Below are positions 45,112 to 53,833 of a DNA stretch of 64,000 nt, in pieces. The notes under the pieces were generated by a model that saw only the letters and a list, made by a program, of their open reading frames with translations, searched no databases and was not told where the DNA came from. The translations under genes and the position numbers were made by a program. Position 1 is the first letter of the stretch. Each line of letters opens with the position of its first letter. This DNA comes from Pleurocapsa minor HA4230-MV1 (GTDB taxonomy: Bacteria; Cyanobacteriota; Cyanobacteriia; Cyanobacteriales; Xenococcaceae), in assembly GCA_019359095.1 (NCBI GenBank), contig JAHHHZ010000013.1, positions 186,001-250,000 on the forward strand, written 5' to 3'.

Positions 45112-45447
45112 AAAACAAATTGTGTAACAGCGAAAAACTCGGATATTACACGATTAGAGACAACATTTAGTACCCTATCAGCTATGACCGCTAGTATTGA
45201 GCAAGTTTCACGAAAGTTAAAGTTTTACTAGCACAACTCAGATTTAAGCTGGATTAATCAACTGAATCAAATGTTTACTCCTGTTTGCTACCCAAAGATG
45301 ATATTTATTCAGGTTCTAGTTGGGGGTATTGGCTAGAACTATTGCAGACAGTATCTTATAATGAAACTCATAAAATTATCTTTTTTAGTAACTATTTACT
45401 AATAAGCAATTAACTTAACTTTTATTTCCTGCCGAAACTTTGAGGAA
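45112..45447. other. divergent menA/menF intergenic region
   Basis: This 336-bp gap holds both promoters. The menF side has an inverted repeat and TATAAT box (45313-45362). The menA side has no recognisable hexamers. No ORF or repeat family is seen. Confidence 0.4.
45313..45362 (+). promoter_or_regulatory. putative menF promoter with overlapping inverted repeat
   Basis: A perfect TATAAT is at 45357-45362, 86 bp before the menF start. Just upstream, GTTCTAG (45313-45319) and CTAGAAC (45333-45339) form a 7-bp inverted repeat covering the -35 position, where no consensus hexamer is present. This would suit an operator for an activator or repressor. Confidence 0.4.
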
Positions 45448-46893
45448 ATGACACAAACTACAAGCTCTATGTCTTTTGCAACTCAGCCTGGTAATTTAAT
45501 TTTAGATAATAATATTAATGCAGAAATAAATAATTTTTGGCACGGTGAAAAACTGAGTTTTGCTGTAGATCGGGATACAGAAATTATTAGTTTGGCGATT
45601 CAAATTCCTACTGTCGATCCTCTTGTTTGTCTGCAAAAACTAGGTCATAGTAAGACACTAAACTTCTATTGGGAAAACTGTAGTAAGCAGGAAGCTGTAG
45701 CTGCTTGGGGAACAACTATTAGGGGCAATACCCAGCCTGATTCTAGATTTAGTTCGGCTCAAGACCTAATTCAAAGCTGGTTTAAACAAATCACCAGAGA
45801 AGGAGCAAATACCCTGATTCTAGGGAAGCCCAGCGTATTCTGTGGGTTTACCTTTTTTGCAGATGTTGAAGAATCTGAACCCTTTAAGTCAGGAACTTTA
45901 TTTTTACCTCGTTTTCAAATAGTCAAAAAAAATAAAACCTGCTGTTTAATTGTTAATTTTCCTTTACACAAAGCACAAGATAAAAGTTATGTTTTAGAGC
46001 AAATTAAGCAAAAGGTAAATACTATTAATTGGTCTAGCTTAAAGTGCTTAGATGAGAACGATCATAGTTTACTGTCTGTCGATCGCAAGCAGTCTCAAGA
46101 CCCTGATTACTTTAAATCTGTAGTAAAATCCGCCTTAAGCTCAATTGCTGCGGGAGAAATGAGTAAAATTGTAATTGCTCATACCACAGAGATTAAATCG
46201 GCAATTCCCTTTGACGTGATTAAGTCTCTAGGCAATTTAAGAAAACTTCATCCCGACTGTTATATTTTCTCCACTAGCAATGGTCAAGGGCAAAATTTTG
46301 TTGGTGCAAGTCCCGAACGTTTGTTGAGCGTACAAAACCAACAACTTGTGACAGATGCTCTAGCAGGCTCTGCTCCTAGAGGAAATAATAGTACTGAAGA
46401 TCTTCATCTAGCAAATCTGCTCCTAAAAAATCGCAAAGAAAAACGAGAACATCATGCCGTGCGTGATTTTGTGATTGAGCGTCTTAAAAATATTGGTTTA
46501 AAACCCCAGCAGCTACCTCTACAAATTTTAAAACTGTCGAATATTCAACACCTATGGACACCAATTTATGGACACCTCCCCGCAGATATCGAGCCATTAG
46601 AAATTGTGGCATTACTTCATCCCACTCCTGCTGTTGCGGGAGTCTCGACTGAATCTGCCTGTGAAAAAATTCGTTACTACGAAAAATGCGATCGCTCTCT
46701 TTATGCTGCGCCTTTTGGTTGGGTAGATTATGAAGGAAACTGTGAATTTATTGTTGCTATTCGTTCGGCTCTAATCGATGGTAAACTGGCGCGGCTATAT
46801 GCTGGTGCGGGAATTGTGTCTGGTTCTAATGCTGATAAAGAATTTGACGAAGTACAGTTAAAACTACAGTCTTTGCTAAAAGCGTTAGTGTGA
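45448..46893 (+). CDS. menF: isochorismate synthase
   Basis: A 481-residue chorismate-utilising enzyme converting chorismate to isochorismate for phylloquinone. The catalytic C-terminal domain has SKIVIAHTTEI, FVGASPERLL, DALAGSAPRG, HHAVRDFV, HPTPAVAGV and the final YAGAGIVSGSNADKEFDEV, as in the MenF/EntC group. The start codon follows GAGGA by five bases. menD follows after 67 bp, including a short heptamer tract, on the same strand. Confidence 0.94.
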   Translation: MTQTTSSMSFATQPGNLILDNNINAEINNFWHGEKLSFAVDRDTEIISLAIQIPTVDPLVCLQKLGHSKTLNFYWENCSKQEAVAAWGTTIRGNTQPDSRFSSAQDLIQSWFKQITREGANTLILGKPSVFCGFTFFADVEESEPFKSGTLFLPRFQIVKKNKTCCLIVNFPLHKAQDKSYVLEQIKQKVNTINWSSLKCLDENDHSLLSVDRKQSQDPDYFKSVVKSALSSIAAGEMSKIVIAHTTEIKSAIPFDVIKSLGNLRKLHPDCYIFSTSNGQGQNFVGASPERLLSVQNQQLVTDALAGSAPRGNNSTEDLHLANLLLKNRKEKREHHAVRDFVIERLKNIGLKPQQLPLQILKLSNIQHLWTPIYGHLPADIEPLEIVALLHPTPAVAGVSTESACEKIRYYEKCDRSLYAAPFGWVDYEGNCEFIVAIRSALIDGKLARLYAGAGIVSGSNADKEFDEVQLKLQSLLKALV

Positions 46894-46895
46894 TT

Positions 46896-46930
46896 AGTAA
46901 TTACTGAGTACTGATTACTGATTACTGACA
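46896..46930. repeat. heptanucleotide short tandem repeat (TTACTGA)
   Basis: About four head-to-tail copies of TTACTGA, one reading GTACTGA, lie between menF and menD. It is the same word as the long array at 32730-32832. Confidence 0.75.
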
Positions 46931-46960
46931 ATTATTGTTTAGTAATCTTCTACTGATTGC

Positions 46961-48700
46961 ATGATTGATTTTCGTAACGTAAATACTTTATGGGCATCGG
47001 TACTAGTAGAAACATTACACCGTTGCGGTGCGACTACGGCAGTGATTTGTCCTGGTTCTCGTTCTACGCCTTTGACCATAGCCTTGGCTAATCATGCCCA
47101 TATTATCGCTATTCCTATTTTAGATGAGCGCTCGGCTTCTTTCTTTGCCCTTGGTAGAGCGAAAAAAACGGGTTTACCCACAATCTTAGTCTGTACTTCG
47201 GGAACAGCAGGGGCAAATTTTTATCCCGCCGTAATTGAAGCTCAACAAAGTGGTGTTCCATTGATCATCTTGACGGCAGATCGTCCAGCAGAACTCCGTA
47301 ATTGCCATGCAGGACAAACTATCGATCAGGTAAAGCTCTATGGTAATTTTCCCCACTGGCAATGTGAACTTGCCCTCCCTGAAGCTAGTTTAGCCATGCT
47401 GAGCTATCTACGACAAACTATAGTTCAGGCTTGGCAGCAGTCTTTATTACCCACTCCAGGAGTTGTACATCTCAATCTACCTTTCCGTGAACCTCTTGCA
47501 CCGATCAAGCAGCCGTTATCGCAGATCGAGACTCAATTCCCCGCAGATTTTTTTGAGACAATAACTAGTCATCTACCAGCTAAAAATTTTATTTCCCTAC
47601 CCTGGCAGAATTGGCGAGGAAAGTCGGGCATAATTATCGCAGGATTAGCTCAACCTCAAGATCCTGAAGCTTATTGTCGGGCGATCGCATTTTTGTCTCA
47701 ACAGCTATCTTTTCCTGTCTTAGCTGAGGCTTTATCACCGCTAAGAAACTATGCTCAACTTAATCCTTATTTGATTTCCACTTATGATTCAATTCTGCGT
47801 CAGCCAGCAGCACAGCAGTTAATTCCTGAAGTGGTGATTCAAGTTGGCGAATTACCCACCAGTAATCAGTTGAGAAATTGGCTCAAGGACATTGATGTAC
47901 CTCGATGGGTGATTGATGCTAGGGTTGATAACTTCGATCCACTACACGGTAAGACAATTCATTTTCATGCTTCTATTACCCAAGCGATCGATCATACAAA
48001 GGCGGAAAATAATCCACAATCGCCCTATTGTCAGCAGTGGTGTAAGTTAGAAGCAATAACCAGAGTAAATATCGATCGTACTTTGACATCTCTCAATCAA
48101 ATGTATGAAGGCAAAGCAGCTTGGTTGATTTCTCAGACTCTGCCACCAGGTACACCGATTTTCCTGGCTAATAGTATGTCAGTGCGCAATGCTGAATATT
48201 TTTGGCAACCTAACTACAAAAAGCTAGTTCCTTATTTTAGCCGTGGTGCTAATGGCATCGACGGGACTCTTTCAACTGCCTTGGGCATTGCTTATCAAGA
48301 TGCAGGAGTATTATTAACAGGAGATTTAGCATTATTGCATGACACTAATGGCTTTCTGATTCAGCAAAAGTTTCAGGGACATTTAACAATTATCTTGATC
48401 GACAATGACGGTGGTGGTATTTTTGAAAACTTACCTATTGCTGATTTTCCCTTGTTTGAGGAATATTTCGCCACGCCTCAAACCGTCGATATCGCTAAAC
48501 TCTGTATTGCCTATGATCTTGAATATCTTAAAATTGATAACTGGCAGCAGCTAGCAGATTTAATCGCCGACTTACCTAAGACAGGTATTCGAGTCTTAGA
48601 ATTAATTTGCGATCGCCATGCTGATGCTGCTTGGTTAAAAAGTAATTTAGCTCTATTTGGCAAGCATAATCTGAGTAACCCTAACGAGCTTGGAGTGTAA
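46961..48700 (+). CDS. menD: SEPHCHC synthase (MenD)
   Basis: A 579-residue ThDP enzyme condensing isochorismate with 2-oxoglutarate. Typical blocks are CPGSRSTPLTIALANH, DERSASFFALGRAKKTG with the cofactor Glu, SGTAGANFYPAVIEA, SRGANGIDGTLSTALG, and the ThDP-Mg motif TGDLALLHDTNG through DNDGGGIFENL. Its last seven codons and stop lie inside a perfect 15-bp inverted repeat. Confidence 0.96.
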   Translation: MIDFRNVNTLWASVLVETLHRCGATTAVICPGSRSTPLTIALANHAHIIAIPILDERSASFFALGRAKKTGLPTILVCTSGTAGANFYPAVIEAQQSGVPLIILTADRPAELRNCHAGQTIDQVKLYGNFPHWQCELALPEASLAMLSYLRQTIVQAWQQSLLPTPGVVHLNLPFREPLAPIKQPLSQIETQFPADFFETITSHLPAKNFISLPWQNWRGKSGIIIAGLAQPQDPEAYCRAIAFLSQQLSFPVLAEALSPLRNYAQLNPYLISTYDSILRQPAAQQLIPEVVIQVGELPTSNQLRNWLKDIDVPRWVIDARVDNFDPLHGKTIHFHASITQAIDHTKAENNPQSPYCQQWCKLEAITRVNIDRTLTSLNQMYEGKAAWLISQTLPPGTPIFLANSMSVRNAEYFWQPNYKKLVPYFSRGANGIDGTLSTALGIAYQDAGVLLTGDLALLHDTNGFLIQQKFQGHLTIILIDNDGGGIFENLPIADFPLFEEYFATPQTVDIAKLCIAYDLEYLKIDNWQQLADLIADLPKTGIRVLELICDRHADAAWLKSNLALFGKHNLSNPNELGV

Positions 48701-48731
48701 ATGATCACCAGCTTTCCACTCCAAGCTCGTT
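48683..48731. terminator. 15-bp perfect inverted repeat spanning the menD stop codon
   Basis: The arm AACGAGCTTGGAGTG (48683-48697) pairs exactly with CACTCCAAGCTCGTT (48717-48731); the menD TAA is the first codon of the loop. Only TT follows, so it is a strong stem with a poor T run. It could serve both menD and the convergent PIN-domain gene. Confidence 0.65.
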
Positions 48732-48744
48732 TGGCTATTGATGA

Positions 48745-49119
48745 TCAATTGATGAGATCAACATCATAAGACTTGAACTTGCGATCGCGAGTAACAATAG
48801 TTAGATTGAGACATTGAGCTTGAGCGATTAAAATACGATCAAAAGGATCTTGATGGTGCATTGGTAGTTTTTCCACTGCTAAAGCTTGTTCGATAGTAAT
48901 CGCCAGTGGTTGAAAATTTTTGGCGTTGATTTGTTCAACTAAATCATCTGGAGTTTCTAGTTTCTTGATTGATTTTTTGATAGCTATTTCCCAAGCAGAT
49001 GCAGCAGAGACAAAAACTAAATTACAGGGATTGGCAATTTCTTTATAGGCTCGTGCTGATAGTTTGACGTCTTTACTTAACCACCAAATTAAAGCATGAG
49101 TATCCAAAAGAAGTTGCAC
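48745..49119 (-). CDS. PIN-domain toxin (VapC-like)
   Basis: A 124-residue PIN ribonuclease. The acidic residues are in LLLDTHALIWWL (Asp6), SAASAWEIAIK (Glu) and HHQDPFDRILIAQA (Asp pair). Toxins of this type cut tRNA or mRNA unless bound by their antitoxin. It starts with GTG whose G is the last base of the antitoxin TAG, so translation is coupled. The COG3744-type motif order is normal and nothing seems broken. Confidence 0.9.
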   Translation of the reverse strand: MQLLLDTHALIWWLSKDVKLSARAYKEIANPCNLVFVSAASAWEIAIKKSIKKLETPDDLVEQINAKNFQPLAITIEQALAVEKLPMHHQDPFDRILIAQAQCLNLTIVTRDRKFKSYDVDLIN

Positions 49120-49361
49120 TATTCTTCTTCTCCCATAAATCTAGCTAAAAGTTGGGGTGGAAGTTCTTCATCAAAATCATCCGCCATGATTACTTTGCCT
49201 TCCCACCCTCCAGGGATTCTTAGTTTCTGTTCTTCTTGATAGGGTATGAGCTTTACTAAAGGTTTTCCTGCTTTGGCAATAATAATTTCTTCTCCTGCTA
49301 ATGCCGACTCAATTAATTTAGATAGTTGAGACTTAGCCTCATGGATATTGGCTATTTTCAT
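49119..49361 (-). CDS. Phd/YefM-family antitoxin (VapB partner)
   Basis: An 80-residue antitoxin. MKIANIHEAKSQLSKLIESALAGEEIIIAKAGKPLVKLIPY is the Phd/YefM DNA-binding domain split here in description as residues 1-41; the acidic C-terminal 35 residues (MADDFDEELPP) bind and block the toxin. Confidence 0.9.
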   Translation of the reverse strand: MKIANIHEAKSQLSKLIESALAGEEIIIAKAGKPLVKLIPYQEEQKLRIPGGWEGKVIMADDFDEELPPQLLARFMGEEE

Positions 49362-49458
49362 TTATCGAATTATTTTAGCTAAACTTAGCTAAGTTTAACA
49401 TACCCTATTTTTCGCCTTGTTGAGTAAAAAAGAATTGTTTTAAAAATGCGTTTTATAA

Positions 49459-49564
49459 GCATCCAGTTTTATCAGTTGAGGATGCGGTATTTATTGGTCA
49501 GCGCTTCTATAGATTTGTGGCTGACGATATTTATCTACCAGCGCTTTTATAAGTTGGTGGCTGG
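49459..49564. repeat. three tandem 27-nt stem-loops at ~40-nt spacing with covarying stems
   Basis: Hairpins lie at 49459-49485 (GCATCC/GGATGC), 49497-49525 (GTCAGC/GCTGAC) and 49538-49564 (CCAGC/GCTGG). The units align with each other (core GCGCTTYTATA, linker ATTTAT), and the stem changes are compensatory. An ATG-started frame of 95 codons runs across, but its peptide is low complexity. Nothing else is found in the 493-bp gap between the antitoxin and the next gene. Confidence 0.6.
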
Positions 49565-49854
49565 CTCTGTTTATATAATTATATTAATGAATATTAAGTT
49601 TTTTCGCAACAAAATCATAAATATTTTTAAAGCTATAAATTTGAATGAACAAAATTATACTTATAAAGCTATAAAAGACAAAGCTCACAAACATATTGGC
49701 GCTGAATTTCTTTTTTCACACACTTTCTCATAATTAATACATAAATATTTGACTGATGAGAGAGATGAACAAAATTTACCTCAAGACAAGCTAGAGACAA
49801 TCAGCCTCAACATTTACAGTTGCAGAAGCACAAGTTTAGGGATTTTTCTAGTAA

Positions 49855-50277
49855 TTAAGCAGCCGTATTTTGCTTGGCTTCTCGTAGATAATTACGCCAC
49901 TTTGCTGCTAGTAAGATATCCGTAAAGGGGATACGAATCGATGTTTGGTTATGTAAGTCAAATTCTAGGCTAGGTTTTCCTTGAGTTGGTAAATTTTCCA
50001 AATCTGCATCAACAAGGCGATCGCTTACCAAGAGATTAATCTGTTCAACCTCATCTAGAGAAAAACTTTCTAGTTTCATCATTCCCTTGCGAGTAGGTTT
50101 TCCCCAGGTGATTTGACGTTCTTTTCGACCTAACACGGCATAGATGTCAAATTTAGCATTATCAAAATCTGTTGCCCAAATTTTATAAGCCTCTAACTTT
50201 TGATATTCATTTCGACCACTCCAGGCTAACCAGATAAACGCTACCAGTAAAGGTAGCCATAACAATCCTCGTTCCAT
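49855..50277 (-). CDS. hypothetical membrane-anchored protein
   Basis: About 140 residues from the Met at 50277 (MERGLLWLPLLVAFIWLAW), a single N-terminal hydrophobic anchor followed by a soluble domain. An in-frame ATG 12 codons upstream is possible but would put polar residues before the anchor. The soluble part resembles a PH-like beta domain (ITWGKPTRKGMMKLESF, then SLEFDLHNQTSIRIPF), but I recognise no named family. It lies downstream of mnmA by 62 bp on the same strand. Confidence 0.65.
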   Translation of the reverse strand: MERGLLWLPLLVAFIWLAWSGRNEYQKLEAYKIWATDFDNAKFDIYAVLGRKERQITWGKPTRKGMMKLESFSLDEVEQINLLVSDRLVDADLENLPTQGKPSLEFDLHNQTSIRIPFTDILLAAKWRNYLREAKQNTAA

Positions 50278-50339
50278 ATTTAATTGCTCGCAAATTTTGT
50301 ATGAGGAAAGCAAAATATCGCCTTCCCCCTAACCAAATT

Positions 50340-51398
50340 CTAATCTTCAGCTATTTCAATAATCCCGCCACCCAAAACCAGATCTTCGTTATATAAAACC
50401 GCTGCTTGTCCTGGGGTGACACCAAACTGATGCTCTTCAAACATGATTTTGATCCGCGAGTTGCCTAAAGGAATAATTTGTGCGGGTACAGACGCAGAAC
50501 GATAACGAATTTTGACTTGAGCGCGAATTGGCGTGGTGGGTTCAGCAATTGAGACCCAGTTCATTCTAGCAGCAGTACATTCTAGTCTACCTCCCGTATG
50601 GCGATCGCCTACGATAACTCGGTTCATGACCGCATCTAACTTAATTACATATAAAGGTTCTGGTGCAGCAACACCTAAACCCCTGCGTTGTCCAATGGTG
50701 TAGTGATGGATGCCTGTATGTTTACCCAAAACATTTCCTGCCATGTCGACAATATCGCCTTCTTTCTGGTTAATATAGCGATCCAAAAAGGTCTGCATTG
50801 AACCATGAGCTTCAACCAAACATAAATCTTGGCTTTCTGGCTTCTCTGCCGTAGCCAAGCCAAATTCAGCAGCGATCCGTCGAGTTTCCTCTTTAGTCTG
50901 ATTTCCCAGGGGAAACACCGAACCAGCTAATAATTCTTGAGTTAAATCGTATAAAAAATAAGACTGATCTTTATTGAGATCTACGGCTTTTAATAACTGA
51001 TAGCGATCGCTGTTTTGATCGTATTGAATTCTGGCGTAATGTCCTGTGGCAATTTTGTCTGTCCCTAGTTCTTGTTGAGCATAATTTAACATCGGCGCGA
51101 ACTTCACGGTACGGTTACACTGAGAACAAGGCAGAGGGGTAACTCCTGCTTCGTAACCGTTTACCAGATAATCAATAATGTGTTCTTGAAAAACATCTCG
51201 ACTATCGACAATATGATGGGGAATTGCTAATTCTTCGCATAGCCGTGCAGCATCTACCATGCCTTCGGAGCAGCACTGTCCCTTACCCTTCATTAACCAA
51301 AGAGTAAGACCAATAACTTCATAACCTTGATGATGGAGGGTGGCAGCGGCAACTGAACTGTCTACGCCACCTGATAAGCCGACAACGACCTTATTCAT
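50340..51398 (-). CDS. mnmA: tRNA-specific 2-thiouridylase
   Basis: A 352-residue enzyme placing sulfur at U34 of tRNA-Lys/Glu/Gln. The ATP PP-loop is [15 protein letters not shown] at 8-22. The two redox cysteines are those in [11 protein letters not shown] (near 100) and in ESQDLCLVE (near 197). The C-terminal beta-barrel ends in [21 protein letters not shown]. All parts are intact, and length is typical. Confidence 0.96.
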   Translation of the reverse strand: MNKVVVGLSGGVDSSVAAATLHHQGYEVIGLTLWLMKGKGQCCSEGMVDAARLCEELAIPHHIVDSRDVFQEHIIDYLVNGYEAGVTPLPCSQCNRTVKFAPMLNYAQQELGTDKIATGHYARIQYDQNSDRYQLLKAVDLNKDQSYFLYDLTQELLAGSVFPLGNQTKEETRRIAAEFGLATAEKPESQDLCLVEAHGSMQTFLDRYINQKEGDIVDMAGNVLGKHTGIHHYTIGQRRGLGVAAPEPLYVIKLDAVMNRVIVGDRHTGGRLECTAARMNWVSIAEPTTPIRAQVKIRYRSASVPAQIIPLGNSRIKIMFEEHQFGVTPGQAAVLYNEDLVLGGGIIEIAED

Positions 51399-51575
51399 GG
51401 AACTGATTCGGGAATATTTAACGTTTATTAAAGATAGACTATCTATTATTATTGCTTGTCCTTAGTGAGTCTGCTCAAGAATATGTCCATCATAATAAAT
51501 CCTGTTGGTATACCACATTTGAAAGTTGAGCAAAGGTAATGGGTAATTTGAAAATCGGATTTAATATCACAACTC

Positions 51576-51917
51576 TTAGCTGGCTAAAAATAGGTTTAAA
51601 TCTTCAATTAATTGAGTTAGTTCAGCTTCACTGGTTAAGCGAATGCGATCGTCTCTTAGAGTCAAAAGAATTTTGGCAGCAAAAGGACTGGGGTAAATAT
51701 TTGGATTACAAAAGATTTCTAAGAACACATCTCCTGTATAACGATATTCCATTGATTCTTGTTTCACAGGACGATTACCCGCTCCCGTAGTAGCTGTGGC
51801 GATCGCCTTAAGACTTTGCATTAGTGTAGCTATTTCTTGTTGTAACTGTTTGGCAGCATCTTCAGAGAAACTGAAACTAACTGCCCCTTGAACTAAATTG
51901 AGGGTTAACTGAGCCAT
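51576..51917 (-). CDS. conserved hypothetical protein
   Basis: A 113-residue soluble protein starting MAQLTLNLVQGAVSFSFSEDAAKQL. It alternates strands and an amphipathic helix, with a later NIYPSPFAAKILLTLRDDRIRLTSEAEL segment that suggests a small alpha-beta fold. No named family is recognised; comparable proteins are known to me only as cyanobacterial hypotheticals. The overlapping plus-strand frame (51539-51790) is less protein-like. It stands between mnmA and a divergent transporter. Confidence 0.65.
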   Translation of the reverse strand: MAQLTLNLVQGAVSFSFSEDAAKQLQQEIATLMQSLKAIATATTGAGNRPVKQESMEYRYTGDVFLEIFCNPNIYPSPFAAKILLTLRDDRIRLTSEAELTQLIEDLNLFLAS

Positions 51918-52167
51918 AGGGAAAAACTTAATTTAAACTTAATTTAATTTAATAACTAAGAATTAATGCTAATTTATCTTGTTAAATTCTTAGTTTGAAT
52001 CTATCAGATCTCTGAGATTTAATGATTTATTTGTCAGAAAATATCTCAATAAGTTACGTTTTTCTAAATAACTCAACATTGCGATAAGCACGGTCAAATA
52101 GAGACCACGGCTGGTTTTTAAACTATGATTATAGAGCAAAGCATCTGGGAAAAATTTTCATTCTTAT

Positions 52168-53103
52168 ATGGTGCAGGATAATCGCTCGCAAGTTCGCCGT
52201 GTTCTTTGGCTTACTTTACTACTAAATTTGTTTGTGATGACCCTCAAGTTTGTTTTGGGGATAGCCACTGGCTCCTTAAGCCTCCAAGCAGACGCTCTTC
52301 ACAGCGTTACGGATAGCGCCAATAATATTTTAGGTTTGGTAACCAATCGGTTTTCTTCCCCCAAACCAGATCGCGAACATCCTTATGGACACCAGAAGTT
52401 TGAGGCAATCGGTGCATTAGGTATTGCTGCATTTTTAGGAATTGCCTGTTTTGAAATCCTGCGGGGTGCTGTAGAAAAGATCTTTTTGACCTCGGAAAAT
52501 GTTGCCGTCCAGATAGCGCCGACGGAGCTGTGGCTATTACTAGTTGTTTTAGGAATTAATATTTTTGTCGCTTTTTATGAACGTAGTGTCGGTAGAAAAG
52601 TCAATAGTCCAATTTTGATTGCCGATGCCAAACATACGATGAGCGATATTTGGGTGACAATTATTGTGATCGCTGGTTTGATTGGAGTCTGGCAGGCAGA
52701 AAAACTTAATTTACCGCAATTACTCTGGCTGGACGTAATTTTAGCTTTTCCCGTGGCGCTATTGGTGTTTTATAGTGGCTGGGAAGTAATTAGGGAAAAT
52801 CTCCCCTGGCTAGTTGATGAAATGGCGATCGCTCCAGAAGCAATTTATGATGTGGTAATGAAAGTTCCAGGGGTAATCAACTGTCATGATATTGCCTCGC
52901 GAGGAATGTTAGGTAGGCAAGTGTTTATTGAGATGCACCTGATTGTCAATACTGATGATTTAATCATTGCTCATGAAATTACCGAACAAATTGAAGCTAG
53001 GTTAGAACAGCGTTTTGGTACGGTAAGGGTCATAATTCATGTCGAACCACGGGAATATGAAGAAGAAAGCATTAGCTTTGGCAGTACCGATGCGATCGAG
53101 TAG
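52168..53103 (+). CDS. cation diffusion facilitator family transporter
   Basis: A 311-residue CDF antiporter. Six hydrophobic segments; the metal site residues are in ADALHSVTDSANN (TM2) and DAKHTMSDIW (TM5), both with the His/Asp pairs. The DREHPYGHQKFE loop is typical. The cytoplasmic C-terminal ferredoxin-like domain ends in VIIHVEP. Such proteins export Zn, Fe, Mn or Co with proton exchange; the metal is undetermined. Confidence 0.92.
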   Translation: MVQDNRSQVRRVLWLTLLLNLFVMTLKFVLGIATGSLSLQADALHSVTDSANNILGLVTNRFSSPKPDREHPYGHQKFEAIGALGIAAFLGIACFEILRGAVEKIFLTSENVAVQIAPTELWLLLVVLGINIFVAFYERSVGRKVNSPILIADAKHTMSDIWVTIIVIAGLIGVWQAEKLNLPQLLWLDVILAFPVALLVFYSGWEVIRENLPWLVDEMAIAPEAIYDVVMKVPGVINCHDIASRGMLGRQVFIEMHLIVNTDDLIIAHEITEQIEARLEQRFGTVRVIIHVEPREYEEESISFGSTDAIE

Positions 53104-53139
53104 TAGATCGTCAAGTTTGAATTGATGGGTTGAGATTAG

Positions 53140-53215
53140 GTAGTCCTAAAGGACTTGTCTCGCATAGTTGGAGATACCGCTTCGCATATAGGTAGTAGGT
53201 AGTAGGTAAAGTTAA
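53140..53215. repeat. short repeats: AGTCCTAAAGGACT palindrome and AGGTAGT heptamers
   Basis: The palindrome AGTCCTAAAGGACT at about 53142-53155 is followed by a TACCGCTTCGCATAT word seen also near 11220, and by AGGTAGT repeated about three times at 53188-53207. It lies between convergent genes. Confidence 0.6.
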
Positions 53216-53221
53216 GTCAGC

Positions 53222-53635
53222 TTAATTCATCACTTTCAAAACACTTAAACCAAATAAAGTCCAGCCAGCAAGAGAACCGATCGCAAACATTAAAGATCGC
53301 CCTAAAGGAACATTGATAATATAAAAGACAGAATAGAGTAAACGAGCTACTACCCAAGCGATCGCTGCAATTCTTGCCCAAGTAGATTCTACTCCTGTAG
53401 CATAAGCCATCAGCGCAGCTAAACCATAAATAGTTAAAGCCTCAAAGCTATTTTGGTGCGCCCAGGTAGCACGCTTGGCGTAATCAGGTAGTTGCTCAAA
53501 CATAGCGCGGGGTGCTGATTGATCGTAACCAACCTTTAATCGCCCCCAAGCAACCACTAGAAAAGGTGCATAAGTCAGAATTACTGCTCCCATAATTGAG
53601 TAGAGCAAACTTAAATTAACGGGTAAATTCATCAA
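53222..53635 (-). CDS. MAPEG family protein
   Basis: A 137-residue four-helix membrane protein. The family pattern is seen in RATWAHQNSFEALTIYGLAALMA with the conserved Asn-x-x-Glu, and ARLLYSVFYI in TM3. MAPEG proteins include glutathione transferases and leukotriene synthases; bacterial ones of this branch are uncharacterised. Length is typical. It is convergent with the CDF gene. Confidence 0.88.
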   Translation of the reverse strand: MMNLPVNLSLLYSIMGAVILTYAPFLVVAWGRLKVGYDQSAPRAMFEQLPDYAKRATWAHQNSFEALTIYGLAALMAYATGVESTWARIAAIAWVVARLLYSVFYIINVPLGRSLMFAIGSLAGWTLFGLSVLKVMN

Positions 53636-53833
53636 GATATTAAGATTAATAAGATAAATAAAAGTAATTGGCGATCGCTATAAGCAAAAGCGAGAACATC
53701 CTGCATTGTATAGCAAACAAAGCCTAAAGATGGAACAAAATCAAGAAACTATTGTCAAGATCCCAGTTGTCATCGTTGATAAAATAACGCAAGATATTGA
53801 TGACGATCTTTTATCGTAGCAACCATCAAAAGA

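Noticed and set aside
49446-49733. 95-codon plus-strand frame after the antitoxin gene
   Set aside because: The peptide is low complexity and its first half simply translates the three tandem hairpins; no ribosome-binding site or family resemblance is seen.
51539-51790. 83-codon plus-strand frame
   Set aside because: It lies opposite the 113-residue minus-strand frame, which starts cleanly and has a more protein-like pattern.
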